The notes beneath the pieces were generated by a model, which searched no databases, was not told the origin of the DNA, and saw nothing but the letters and a program-made list of their open reading frames with translations. Of a stretch of DNA of 35,160 bases, positions 23,733-32,403 are shown one piece after another (position 1 is the first letter of the stretch; the number at the start of each line of letters is the position of its first letter). Source of the DNA: CAZFDE01 sp964517795 (GTDB taxonomy: Bacteria > Planctomycetota > Phycisphaerae > Sedimentisphaerales > Anaerobacaceae); assembly GCA_964517795.1 (NCBI GenBank), contig CAZFDE010000023.1:1-35160 (forward strand), in the 5' to 3' direction. The translations under genes were made by a program, and so were the position numbers.

Positions 23733-24443
23733 ATGGAGCACCATACGCTCAAGCAGATCGAGCAGATACTTGGTTATACGTTCAATAATCCCCATCTTTT
23801 GGAGCATGCGTTTACCCATGCGTCTATTGCAGACGATCGGTTATTGAGCAATGAACGTTTAGAGTTTCTCGGCGATGCCGTCTTAGGCGAAATTATTTGC
23901 GAACAGCTCTTTAAGCGGTTCCCGGGTTATCTCGAAGGCGATCTGACGAAGGTCAAAAGCATGCTGGTGTCACGCCGCACCTGTGCGAAAATATGTCGCA
24001 TATTGGGATTGCATCACTATATCCAGGTCAGCAAGGGGATCTCCGACACCAAAGCCCTGACCACATCGCTGGCGGCCTGTTTGTTCGAAGCGGTGATCGG
24101 TGCGATCTATGTTGACGGCGGACATGAGGCGGCACAGCAGTTTATTTTGCAAGCGTATCAGCCCATGCTTGACAAAGCCGATGCCAATCATTCCCAGGGC
24201 AACTTTAAGTCCCTGCTTCAGCAATACACACAGCAGCACCTGAACAGTACCCCGATGTACGAATTGCTTGACGAGAAAGGGCCGGATCACAACAAGTGCT
24301 TCGAAGCGGCGGTGATCATCGGGGATCGTACGTTTGCCAGTGCGTGGGGAACGAATAAAAAAGAGGCCGAGCAAAAGGCGGCCTACAATGCATTGGTGGA
24401 ACTGGGCCTACTGGAAGATCAAACCGCAGATGTGGCCGAATAG
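23733..24443 (+). CDS. rnc: Ribonuclease III
   Basis: A 236-residue double-strand-specific endoribonuclease that processes rRNA precursors and structured mRNAs. The N-terminal nuclease domain has the signature 'NERLEFLGDAVL' (residues 40-51; E44 and D48 are metal ligands) and 'ACLFEAVIGAIYVDGG', where E119 is the essential second-site Glu. The residue three before it, normally Asp (D114 in E. coli, D107 in Aquifex), is Cys116 here (codon TGT). The C-terminal dsRNA-binding domain runs from 'GNFKSLLQQYTQQH' to 'KKEAEQKAAYNALVELG'. No clear ribosome binding site precedes ATG 23733. The gene is transcribed from a consensus promoter and converges with the minus-strand operon, whose stop lies 8 bases away. 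Confidence 0.93.
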   Translation: MEHHTLKQIEQILGYTFNNPHLLEHAFTHASIADDRLLSNERLEFLGDAVLGEIICEQLFKRFPGYLEGDLTKVKSMLVSRRTCAKICRILGLHHYIQVSKGISDTKALTTSLAACLFEAVIGAIYVDGGHEAAQQFILQAYQPMLDKADANHSQGNFKSLLQQYTQQHLNSTPMYELLDEKGPDHNKCFEAAVIIGDRTFASAWGTNKKEAEQKAAYNALVELGLLEDQTADVAE

Positions 24444-24451
24444 CGTCGGCG

Positions 24452-24682
24452 TTATGTAAATAACCATGTTAATGCGTACAGCACTACGGCGGTGATGATC
24501 ACAAAGACAAACGTCGATATCGTCAGGGTGATGATCTCGCGAACAAACCGTTTGAGCTGAATTTGCTCGATTATCAATGCTTTATAAACGGTTGAAACCG
24601 AGACCACTAATGGGATAATCAACAGTAACGCCCATGGCGTTGTCCCGATGAACTGCGGATGAGAGAACGATGCCAGGATCAT
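24452..24682 (-). CDS. Small membrane protein of unknown function
   Basis: A 76-residue protein with two predicted membrane helices: 'WALLLIIPLVVSVSTVYKALI' and 'IITLTISTFVFVIITAVVLYALTWLF', with a charged 'QIQLKRFVRE' loop between. I do not recognise a named family. Its start overlaps the stop of the upstream 137-residue gene by 4 bases (ATGA), so it is coupled to it, and it is the last gene of a three-gene minus-strand operon. A role in membrane or envelope maintenance alongside the SurA-like gene is only guessed from position. Confidence 0.75.
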   Translation of the reverse strand: MILASFSHPQFIGTTPWALLLIIPLVVSVSTVYKALIIEQIQLKRFVREIITLTISTFVFVIITAVVLYALTWLFT

Positions 24683-25092
24683 TGGGTTTCTCCTGTTTCG
24701 GGCAATGATTTCATATGAGCGCGATATAACGCATTGATGATACAGAGCAGATTTAATAAGCCCGCGATGGTGGTATAGAGCTGGCCGATCTCACGGGGTT
24801 TTCCGTACACGGGATACAATCCGGATCCGCCGAGATGGCCGAAATAAGCGACGATCGGCGAAGTCATGATCTGAGCGATATACCACGGCCACGCACCCAC
24901 CGGATCGATCACGCCGACTGACCCAATGAACAGGCCGATCAAAAAGGTCAACGTCACAGCAATGAACAGGATGACGGCGCGGCGCTTCTGATTCATCAAA
25001 AAGTGCCCGCCGCCGGGAACAATCCATGCCGCTGCCGCGATGATCAGCTTGAAAAAGACGGGATTTTTTTTGATCGGCAAATGCACAGTCAC
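24679..25092 (-). CDS. Conserved membrane protein, likely DUF6677 type
   Basis: A 137-residue membrane protein with a short basic N-terminus (MTVHLPIKKNP) and about four hydrophobic segments. 'AAAWIVPGGGHFLMNQKRRAVILF' resembles the opening of small planctomycete membrane proteins (DUF6677 as I recall it) and of TM2-like domains, where a Pro-Gly-Gly-Gly-His turn joins two helices. 'WYIAQIMTSPIVAYFGHLGG' and 'IGQLYTTIAGLLNLLCIINAL' are further helices. Function unknown. It lies 9 bases after the SurA/PpiD-like gene and overlaps the next small membrane protein gene by 4 bases, so all three should be made together. Confidence 0.75.
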   Translation of the reverse strand: MTVHLPIKKNPVFFKLIIAAAAWIVPGGGHFLMNQKRRAVILFIAVTLTFLIGLFIGSVGVIDPVGAWPWYIAQIMTSPIVAYFGHLGGSGLYPVYGKPREIGQLYTTIAGLLNLLCIINALYRAHMKSLPETGETQ

Positions 25093-25101
25093 ATCCTTTT
25101 T

Positions 25102-27288
25102 TTATTGTGCTGCGGTATTCGGTTCGTTCGCATCCGATTGCTTGACGACTTTGAAATTCATTCGTTCAAGTATATTTTCAGGATTATAATGATCGATCGC
25201 CAGCGATTGTTGAACGGTAAAATCCTGCTGGAAGGCAAATATCGACTTGGCTCTTAAATACTGATCGGTCACGACCGGTGTGATATTGACGTCTTTGACA
25301 CAATAATACGCCGGTTCGGGCGGAAATTCGAAAACGGTCGGTTCGAAATCATTTGAATCTGTTTCATCCAATAGATCATAAAGCTTTTGGACAAGGGCCT
25401 GCTGGCGTTTTTGCTCGAGGATAATAAACGGTCCTTTCGGATCGCCGGCAAACTGGACGGAAGTCGTAAAGATCGACATATTGGAAATATGCCTGAGTCC
25501 TTGCAGCGGGATCAATTCAAAATTCGGTTGGTTTGGTTCTTTGCCTGGATATTTCTCATTCATCGCGTCAACAGCGGTATCCCATCCATCCTGGGGTGCT
25601 TTTTCGATCAATTGCTGTGCGGCTTGTTGAGCCATGGTCATGGCCGCTTTTTTCTTCATGTCTTCAACGATCTTTTCTTTCAAGACATATGTTTGCGAGG
25701 GCGTGTTGGCATCGAGCGAAATCGTTTCCAGTGAAAAAGTCAAATTCATATCATCGGGTACAAAACTCGGTTGAGCATCCACGATTCGCGCAATTAATGC
25801 GAATTCGCCCATCATATCGGTGCAGGGACCGAGGGTTTGATAGAGGCGCGGCTTTGGGGCGTCAAATGGACCCAATTGGGTCAGATTCAGCGGATCGACA
25901 GCGAAGGCCAACTCGGGCAGCCGAATGGGGGCATGAACATGACTTTGCAGGTACAGACGGGGCAATACTTCGTCGGCCGACATATCAAGAATGCTCAGTA
26001 ATCCGGTCTGGCCGGCGATCAAGTCAATTTCATATTTTTTGGATAATTCAGCGACGACGTTGGAATAATCCCCGCTGGCTTGCTCGTATTGTTCGTCCGT
26101 CATCTCATTGATCATGAGATCGGATTCCTGCAGGCCCTGTTCAACCTTTCGTTTGGCATCTTCAAGGATGCGGATCATCGTGGATTGGACTTTGCGATTA
26201 AACAGGCGCTCGGAAATGGTCCCGACAACCTGTGCGAAGCTTTGGGTAACGGTTGTGGTTTCGCTGTTGGGATCGTTAGGGTCCAACGGTACAGTCTGGG
26301 TGAACTGATCCACATTCTGTTGATAGAAACTTTCCATTTCTTCGGCAGTAGGTGCGTCTGCGATCTTTTCGGCCTGTTCTCTTTTAACAGCGATATATTC
26401 CAATTGGATCCGTGCGGGTTGTTTATAACCGAAGCCGTAAGGGTTGGCTTCATTCATTTCGTTTGCGAGATTGCCTTTATAGGTGTTCAAATGCTGCAGG
26501 ATTTCGTCTTGGGCAGGATCTTCGATCTCATCGGTAAAACTGTCGGCACGAACGGGTACGACGTCGGCATTCAACCTTTCAATCTCATTTCGCACTAAAT
26601 GTTTGAGCTGTGCCTGGGTGAGATTTTCCGCTGAACAGACCAGCCGGGCATATTCGCCGACGGCCATGAGGTCTGCATAGACCTGCAGGGCACGTTTTTC
26701 TGAAATGCTTCGTTTTTGCGTCATGAAGCGCATGATATTCGCATAGCTGAATTCCGGATTGACTTTCGGCAGCAGTGCGGCTAATTGTTGGGCGGCCTGG
26801 TCGATCGGAATCTTGATCCCGGCTTGGTGGGCTTCGGCCTTCAGCAGCAGCCATAACAGATTCACATTGCCCATACTGCCGGTATATATGGAGTCAATTT
26901 CGTTTTCAGAAACTATCAAACCGGTGTTTTGAACCATTTGTTTGATCTGCATGTTGATCATCGGCGAAAGCCCCTGATCGGGGAACAGTAACTCGCCGAG
27001 CATGACCATCGTCAGGTCCGGGGCACGCATGAGCGGGGAGATCGTTTTTTTCAGGATTTGCGGTGCCTGAAGGCTTTTGAGAATCTCCAGTTCCTGGCGG
27101 GCATAGTCGAGGTCATAGTCGGTGATCTTTGTTTTTTGGCCGTAGTAGGCGACGGCTTTCTTTTTGGCCGAGCCCTGACCCAGGATATAACTGAGCGAAC
27201 TGCCGCCGATGAAACCCACCATCAGGATAATGACCACTACGGCCATGATCTTGGATTTATTCTTACGAAACCATTTTACCAGATGCAT
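25102..27288 (-). CDS. SurA/PpiD-like membrane-anchored protein
   Basis: A 728-residue protein anchored by one N-terminal helix ('IMAVVVIILMVGFIGGSSLSYIL') after a basic stretch (WFRKNKSK), so most of it lies outside the cytoplasm. ATG 27288 is preferred because GGAG is seven bases upstream and the anchor follows at once; a longer in-frame start at 27369 passes through the predicted promoter. 'VAYYGQKTKITDYDLDYARQE' and the helical segments after it look like the SurA-N chaperone region of PpiD. I see no convincing parvulin (rotamase) domain, so it may be a chaperone without isomerase activity. First gene of a three-gene operon. PpiD-like annotation is by architecture and a weak N-terminal match. 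Confidence 0.65.
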   Translation of the reverse strand: MHLVKWFRKNKSKIMAVVVIILMVGFIGGSSLSYILGQGSAKKKAVAYYGQKTKITDYDLDYARQELEILKSLQAPQILKKTISPLMRAPDLTMVMLGELLFPDQGLSPMINMQIKQMVQNTGLIVSENEIDSIYTGSMGNVNLLWLLLKAEAHQAGIKIPIDQAAQQLAALLPKVNPEFSYANIMRFMTQKRSISEKRALQVYADLMAVGEYARLVCSAENLTQAQLKHLVRNEIERLNADVVPVRADSFTDEIEDPAQDEILQHLNTYKGNLANEMNEANPYGFGYKQPARIQLEYIAVKREQAEKIADAPTAEEMESFYQQNVDQFTQTVPLDPNDPNSETTTVTQSFAQVVGTISERLFNRKVQSTMIRILEDAKRKVEQGLQESDLMINEMTDEQYEQASGDYSNVVAELSKKYEIDLIAGQTGLLSILDMSADEVLPRLYLQSHVHAPIRLPELAFAVDPLNLTQLGPFDAPKPRLYQTLGPCTDMMGEFALIARIVDAQPSFVPDDMNLTFSLETISLDANTPSQTYVLKEKIVEDMKKKAAMTMAQQAAQQLIEKAPQDGWDTAVDAMNEKYPGKEPNQPNFELIPLQGLRHISNMSIFTTSVQFAGDPKGPFIILEQKRQQALVQKLYDLLDETDSNDFEPTVFEFPPEPAYYCVKDVNITPVVTDQYLRAKSIFAFQQDFTVQQSLAIDHYNPENILERMNFKVVKQSDANEPNTAAQ

Positions 27289-27328
27289 AGTTTTACTCCG
27301 AATATTCGTTTTTGTATTGAAACGCACA

Positions 27329-27356
27329 AGTATAGGCAAATCCGAAGCGTTTGCAA
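27329..27356 (-). promoter_or_regulatory. Sigma70-type promoter of the SurA-like operon
   Basis: On the minus strand: TTGCAA (27356-27351), 16-base spacer, TATACT (27334-27329). The expected start of transcription is about 34 bases before the ATG at 27288. Confidence 0.55.
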
Positions 27357-27433
27357 GAAAAATAGCCATTTGCGACCGTGTATTTTGGCGAGATGATGAT
27401 TTGGGTAAGTTGGGGCTGTTTAGGTAAAAAATG

Positions 27434-27461
27434 TTGAAAACACCGTCTAAATCGGTATGAT
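27434..27461 (+). promoter_or_regulatory. Possible promoter of hemL
   Basis: TTGAAA (27434-27439), 16-base spacer, TATGAT (27456-27461). It would start transcription near 27468, just before the ATG at 27472, and would exclude the ATG codons at 27457 and 27460. Confidence 0.35.
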
Positions 27462-27471
27462 GGTTCCAGGA

Positions 27472-28767
27472 ATGGATACAGGGTCACATAACAATTCAAG
27501 CCGAGCGTTTGATCGGGCTGTTAATATCATCCCCGGGGGGGTGAATTCTCCGGTCCGCGCATTCGGGAGCGTGGATGGCAAGCCGATTTTTATCGAATCG
27601 GCCCGAGGCTCCAGGATTTACGATATCGACGGAAACGAATACATTGACTATGTGGGTTCATGGGGCCCGATGATCCTGGGGCATACCTGTCCGTCCGTGA
27701 TCAAGCAGGTTATTCATGCCGCAGCGCGAGGGACCTCATTTGGTGCGGCCACTGTTGGTGAGGTTGAATTGGCCCAGCAAATCATCGACGCATATCCTGC
27801 GATCGACAAAGTGCGGCTGGTCAGCAGCGGTACCGAAGCGGTGATGTCGGCGATCCGACTGGCTCGGGCCTATACCCGTCGCGATCTGATTATCAAAATG
27901 CAAGGCGGTTACCACGGCCACAGCGACGGGTTGCTGGTTCAGGCCGGCTCGGGTGTGGCCCAGACATCGACCGCATCCAGCGCGGGTGTGCCGCAGGACA
28001 TTGCGAAATTGACCATCGTCGTGCCGTTTAACGATCTGGATGCGGTGCGAACGGCTTTTGAGACGTATCCCGAGCAGATCGCAGCAGTCCTGGTCGAGCC
28101 GGTGGCGGCCAACATGGGTGTCATCGCGCCGGTCGAAGGTTACTTACAGGGATTGCGGGATATCTGCGATATCAACGATGCGCTGCTGATGTTCGATGAA
28201 GTCATTACCGGATTTCGTATCGCTTACGGCGGTGCGCAGGAACGTTACGGTATCCATTCGGATATAACCTGCCTGGGCAAGGTTGTCGGCGGCGGTCTGC
28301 CGATGGCGGCCTTTGGAGCACGAGAAGCGATCATGAATTTATTGGCACCCTGCGGACCGGTTTACCAGGCGGGCACCCTCAGCGGTAATCCGCTGGCGAC
28401 GGCCGCGGCCAATGCGACGCTGGAAATCCTGCGATCAATGGATATTTATCAAACACTGGAACAGCGATCTGCTGTTCTGGAAGAAGGATTGAAAGCGGCG
28501 GCTGTGGATGCGGGTATTGCGGTAACGATCAATCGGGTGGGGTCGATTATGAGTTGTTTTTTCACGGACCGGCCGGTACGCAATTTCACGGATGTGCAGT
28601 CCCAAAATATTGACCAATTTAAACAGTATTTTTCACAGATGCTGCAGCGGGGGATTTACCTGGCCCCCAGTGCGTATGAGGCGATGTTTGTCTCTCTGGC
28701 ACACAGCGATGAGGATATCGAACGAACGATCCAGGCGGCGCGCGAAAGTTTTGTTTTATTGAAATAA
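27472..28767 (+). CDS. hemL: Glutamate-1-semialdehyde 2,1-aminomutase
   Basis: A 431-residue PLP enzyme converting glutamate-1-semialdehyde to 5-aminolevulinate in the C5 route to haem. It has 'AVNIIPGGVNSPVRAFGSV' at the start, 'SSGTEAVMSAIRLARAYTRRD' and 'QGGYHGHSDGLLVQAGSG' in the PLP domain, 'LLMFDEVITGFRIAYGGAQ' (Asp binding the pyridine nitrogen) and 'CLGKVVGGGLPMAAFG' (Lys forming the Schiff base). ATG 27472 gives the usual family length; in-frame ATGs at 27457 and 27460 lie inside a possible -10 element. No start has a good ribosome binding site. It diverges from the SurA-like operon. Haem supply is relevant to the multihaem cytochrome upstream, but no direct link is implied. Confidence 0.94.
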   Translation: MDTGSHNNSSRAFDRAVNIIPGGVNSPVRAFGSVDGKPIFIESARGSRIYDIDGNEYIDYVGSWGPMILGHTCPSVIKQVIHAAARGTSFGAATVGEVELAQQIIDAYPAIDKVRLVSSGTEAVMSAIRLARAYTRRDLIIKMQGGYHGHSDGLLVQAGSGVAQTSTASSAGVPQDIAKLTIVVPFNDLDAVRTAFETYPEQIAAVLVEPVAANMGVIAPVEGYLQGLRDICDINDALLMFDEVITGFRIAYGGAQERYGIHSDITCLGKVVGGGLPMAAFGAREAIMNLLAPCGPVYQAGTLSGNPLATAAANATLEILRSMDIYQTLEQRSAVLEEGLKAAAVDAGIAVTINRVGSIMSCFFTDRPVRNFTDVQSQNIDQFKQYFSQMLQRGIYLAPSAYEAMFVSLAHSDEDIERTIQAARESFVLLK

Positions 28768-28789
28768 CAATTTTAGAAAAGGAGTTAGC

Positions 28790-31021
28790 ATGCAGCACCG
28801 GACCGTAAGTTGTCTACTGGCAGGATGGATCGTATTTATGGCAGGCTGCTCGACGATGCAGCAGGCGGATTTTTACATATCGCCCAATGGCTGTGACGAA
28901 TGGTCGGGTAAACGGGCCGCGGCCAATACCGATGGAACAGACGGGCCGTTTAAAACTCTTGCCCGTGCCCGTGATGCAGTCCGCCGCGCCAATGCCAATC
29001 GCGATCTGCGGATCATGCTGCGGGGCGGCGATTATGTGCTTGAAGATACGATTGTTTTCGGTCTTGAAGATTCTGCTGCTAACGGCCGTCAGGTCATCTT
29101 TGAAAATTACCCCTTGGAGACTCCCGTTATTTCATCGGATGTCAAGATCACCGGTTGGAAAAAACTCACAGGTGATATTCCGGGATTGACAGCTAACGTC
29201 AACGGCAATGTCTGGGTCGCCGATGTCCCCGATGCACTGGGCGCGATCTACGCCTTATATGAGAATGGTAAGCCGCTGCAGCGCGCGAAAACCGAGCGGT
29301 TCATGTCCCCGTTTAAGCTTAAAGGGTGGCGCGAGCTTGCCAATCGCGAATTAGGCAGGCACACGAAGATCCGATGCCCGAATGAGTTTGACCTGCGTGT
29401 TTTTTCAAATCTCAATGACATGGAGCTTTTTGTCAAGCCGACCATTCCGTGGACATTTAATATTCTTTCAGTGCGATCAATCGACGTGGAAAATCATTTT
29501 ATTCATACCGTTGAGCCGGCCAGTTATGCGATGAGTCAGGTTCACCACGACAAGCATTTCTGGCTGGAGAATACGTTCGAATTTCTCGATGAACCGGGTG
29601 AATGGGTTTATGACAGTGATTCGAAAAAACTCTATCTGTGGCCCAAATCCGGCAAACCCGGTGATATTGTCGCGCCCAAACTGGTGGAATATATTCGCAT
29701 CGAGGGGGATATCGATTATGACGGCCCAAAAGATGTACCGGTTCGCGGGATTGTCTTTCGGGGTTTGAATTTCGTCCGGGCCAACCGGTTCAAATGGCCG
29801 CAGGGGATGGTCGGCCGGGGCCTGCAGCACGACTGGGAGGCTTTCGACAAATCCTCTGCGATGATTCGGATGCGCGGGGCCGAAGATTGCGTGATTGATG
29901 ATTGCCGCTTCGTCAATACCGCCGCCACGGCCGTGCGGCTGGACCTGCATTGCCAAAATAATCGGATCATTAACAGTACCTTCGATCGTGTCGGCGGGGT
30001 GGGCGTCCTGCTGGCCGGTTATGGTCCGGGGACCAAAAACGTCAATAAACGCAACGAGGTTGTGAACAATCAGTTCCGCTATATCGGCGAATATTACTGG
30101 CATAGTCCGGCAATCTTTGCCTGGCAAAGCGGTGAGAACCTGATCGCACATAACGATATTACGCATATGCCTTATACCGGGATCGTGGTCAGCGGACGGA
30201 TTATCTGGGACCGGAGAGGGATCGGGGAATGTTCCAAAACCATCCGCTGGGATGAAGTGGATCAGGCACTTGGTAAGAAATATAATGAAGAACCGGACTG
30301 GTACCTGCGCGAGCCGTTTCTGCATGCCCGAAAGAATATCCTCCGACGCAATCGTATCAGTCGCGTTATGGAGAAGATGGGCGACGGTAACGCGATCTAC
30401 GTCTCCGGATGCGGGGGCGGTAATGTCGTCAAGCGAAATTATGTTTATGATATTTATGAAAACGGACCGGTCGGAGCGGTTTCCGCCCTGCGGACGGATG
30501 ACGATCAGTACGAAACGATTTTGACTGAGAACATTATCTATAACTGCCATTGCCCGGCGTTTATTCTCAAGCATCGCAACAATCAGTTCACGAACAATAT
30601 TATGGTCAACTGCGGTACGCAAAATCCCGATGTTCGTAAACGGCATAAAGCCTATATCCCGATGCGGCTGGGCCCGGTAACCGGCTCGGTGATCAAGGCC
30701 AATATTTTCTATACGACCGATCCGCGTATGACCGCCTACGAATACGGCAAGACTTACGGCGAACCGTCGGATATTCGTCAATGCCATGCCGATTATAATG
30801 TCTATTACTGCCCGATCGATCCGAACTGGCATACTGCCAAACTGGCAGTGCATCAGGCTGACGGGATTGAACAGCACAGCTTCTGCGCCGATCCGTGTTT
30901 TATGGGTATTGCCAATGAAAATTTCTGCCTGGAATCCGATTCGCCGGTTCTTAAAAAGGTGCCCCATTTTAAGCAGATCAGTATCGATACTATCGGACTG
31001 TTGAAAAATCCTGTCCGCTGA
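28790..31021 (+). CDS. Lipoprotein with right-handed parallel beta-helix
   Basis: A 743-residue secreted lipoprotein: signal MQHRTVSC, hydrophobic stretch, lipobox MAGC. The mature protein opens with 'DFYISPNGCDEWSGKRAA' and 'GPFKTLARARDAVRRA', the standard entry to pectate-lyase-like beta-helix proteins. The coil repeats are visible in the middle ('CVIDDCRFVNTAATAVRLDLHCQNNRIINSTFDRVGGVGVLL', 'NLIAHNDITHMPYTGIVVSG', 'NAIYVSGCGGGNVVKRNYVYDIYENG'). Members include polysaccharide lyases and glycosidases, often in Planctomycetota and Bacteroidota carbohydrate loci. The specific substrate cannot be told, and catalytic residues were not assigned. A strong ribosome binding site (AAAGGAG) precedes the ATG 22 bases after hemL, so it may be co-transcribed with hemL. 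Confidence 0.85.
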   Translation: MQHRTVSCLLAGWIVFMAGCSTMQQADFYISPNGCDEWSGKRAAANTDGTDGPFKTLARARDAVRRANANRDLRIMLRGGDYVLEDTIVFGLEDSAANGRQVIFENYPLETPVISSDVKITGWKKLTGDIPGLTANVNGNVWVADVPDALGAIYALYENGKPLQRAKTERFMSPFKLKGWRELANRELGRHTKIRCPNEFDLRVFSNLNDMELFVKPTIPWTFNILSVRSIDVENHFIHTVEPASYAMSQVHHDKHFWLENTFEFLDEPGEWVYDSDSKKLYLWPKSGKPGDIVAPKLVEYIRIEGDIDYDGPKDVPVRGIVFRGLNFVRANRFKWPQGMVGRGLQHDWEAFDKSSAMIRMRGAEDCVIDDCRFVNTAATAVRLDLHCQNNRIINSTFDRVGGVGVLLAGYGPGTKNVNKRNEVVNNQFRYIGEYYWHSPAIFAWQSGENLIAHNDITHMPYTGIVVSGRIIWDRRGIGECSKTIRWDEVDQALGKKYNEEPDWYLREPFLHARKNILRRNRISRVMEKMGDGNAIYVSGCGGGNVVKRNYVYDIYENGPVGAVSALRTDDDQYETILTENIIYNCHCPAFILKHRNNQFTNNIMVNCGTQNPDVRKRHKAYIPMRLGPVTGSVIKANIFYTTDPRMTAYEYGKTYGEPSDIRQCHADYNVYYCPIDPNWHTAKLAVHQADGIEQHSFCADPCFMGIANENFCLESDSPVLKKVPHFKQISIDTIGLLKNPVR

Positions 31022-31101
31022 TCGGGCGATTCGCCGATTGTATGGAATATTACAGTCATGACAGAATTTGAGAACAATAAACGCTTTAGGGAGATTGACC
31101 T

Positions 31102-31893
31102 ATGGATGCGGAACACCAAAACGACAAAAAACTGATCGAAACAACCGATTGTCTCGAAGCGGTCGGAGTCTTTCGGATGTGGAAAAACGGCTTATTTATC
31201 GTAATGTTATTGGGATTATTAATGCTGCAGTTTGGTTTCTGGCTGGTAACGGCTGATGTGGTCAAGCCCGATGATTATCAGCCCCCGCAGGCCGAACCTG
31301 AATCTTATGCCAAAGTTGTTGTTGAAGAAAAGGCACCCGAGCCGGCTGTGCAGCCGGACACCAATGATGCCAATGCACTTGCGGGTGCGGTCACATCTGC
31401 TCAGCCGAATAAGCCGGGCGAGACGAATGAGCCGGTGGTCGTCAAAATCGTCGAGGAGAAAAAGACACCTGATGGCGGATTTTTTATCAAGGAAAGCCAT
31501 TTTACAGCCGGGGTTCGATTCGTTAATTTTATTTTGATCCCGGTTGCGATCCTGTATTGTCTGGCGCTGCTGTTTACACTGAAAGTGTCCATGCTGGGGC
31601 GGCTCGGCGGGATCAATCATATCGCCCGCGCGTTTTTCGTCTCACTGGCCATGGTTGTCTTTTTCCTGCCCTGGCAGAAATATTTCCCCAATATTGTCTC
31701 TGGGATGATGTATAGTCCCGATGAACTGCTGCAGGGGCATAAAGCCCTGGCCGACGGCGGTTTACTGGGACATTTGTATTATTACATTCGATTCACGGTC
31801 TATTGGCTTTTTATTTTTGTGTTGTTGATCTTATCGCAGGTCCGCAGCAGTCGCTGGTCTTCGGCCAGTTTGCGCCGCCTGGAAATCGTTTAA
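31102..31893 (+). CDS. Four-helix membrane protein of unknown function
   Basis: A 263-residue protein. A short cytoplasmic N-terminus is followed by one helix ('GLFIVMLLGLLMLQFGFWLV'). Next comes a Pro/Glu/Ala-rich extracytoplasmic segment of roughly 90 residues (residues 55-145). Three further helices follow ('FVNFILIPVAILYCLALLF', 'AFFVSLAMVVFFLPW', 'FTVYWLFIFVLLILSQV'). No family is recognised. The ribosome binding site 'TTAGGGAG' supports the ATG at 31102. It ends only 3 bases from the oppositely oriented cupin gene, with no clear terminator between. Confidence 0.75.
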   Translation: MDAEHQNDKKLIETTDCLEAVGVFRMWKNGLFIVMLLGLLMLQFGFWLVTADVVKPDDYQPPQAEPESYAKVVVEEKAPEPAVQPDTNDANALAGAVTSAQPNKPGETNEPVVVKIVEEKKTPDGGFFIKESHFTAGVRFVNFILIPVAILYCLALLFTLKVSMLGRLGGINHIARAFFVSLAMVVFFLPWQKYFPNIVSGMMYSPDELLQGHKALADGGLLGHLYYYIRFTVYWLFIFVLLILSQVRSSRWSSASLRRLEIV

Positions 31894-31896
31894 TCG

Positions 31897-32397
31897 TCAG
31901 GTCAATTTACGAATTAACTCGATCTGCTGAGGGTGTTGCCTGAGCAGTTCATCGCGGTTAGCGGACTGGGAATCCGTAAATTCAAAGCCCGGGGAAACCG
32001 TACATCCCAGTAGGGCGAAGCGACCGGATTCACTTAGAAAAGATCCTTGCCAAATGCCTTGCGGAACGATGACCTGTAACTGGTGTCCGTGTTCGATATC
32101 GTTGCCTAATGTGATCGTTTTGTCTTTGCCGTCCGGGTGTAATTGCAGCATCGTGACCGGATCGCCGCAGTAAAAGTGAATTATCTCGTCGCTTTTGACC
32201 CGGTGCAGTTTCGAAAAATGTTCGGGAGTGATCAAGTACAGGATCGCAGTACTGAAATGCCGCGGCCCGTCGTAACGGTCTGACAAGGCGGCTTTTGCGA
32301 TGGATTCAGGGCTTCGATAGGTTTCAACATAGAAGCCGCCCTCATCCGGCAGCGGCTTCATGTGAAAATGATCGATGATCGCTTTGGCGGTCAGCAT
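31897..32397 (-). CDS. DUF985 cupin-domain protein
   Basis: A 166-residue cytoplasmic protein of the DUF985 (cupin_5) family: 'AIIDHFHMKPLPDEGGFYVETYRS' at the start, 'STAILYLITPEHFSKLHRVKSDEIIHFYCGDPVTML' in the middle and 'VPQGIWQGSFLSESGRFALLGCTVSPGFEF' at the end. The fold is a beta-barrel cupin; some relatives bind metal or small sugars, but no catalytic activity is established. It starts 6 bases after the cyclophilin stop and so is the downstream gene of a two-gene minus-strand operon. No strong ribosome binding site is seen, consistent with translational coupling. Confidence 0.88.
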   Translation of the reverse strand: MLTAKAIIDHFHMKPLPDEGGFYVETYRSPESIAKAALSDRYDGPRHFSTAILYLITPEHFSKLHRVKSDEIIHFYCGDPVTMLQLHPDGKDKTITLGNDIEHGHQLQVIVPQGIWQGSFLSESGRFALLGCTVSPGFEFTDSQSANRDELLRQHPQQIELIRKLT

Positions 32398-32403
32398 CAG
32401 TGG

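Noticed and set aside
29477..30967. Minus-strand open frame of 496 codons opposite the beta-helix gene
   Set aside because: No recognisable domains, no ribosome binding site, and the plus-strand gene has a lipobox and clear beta-helix repeats.
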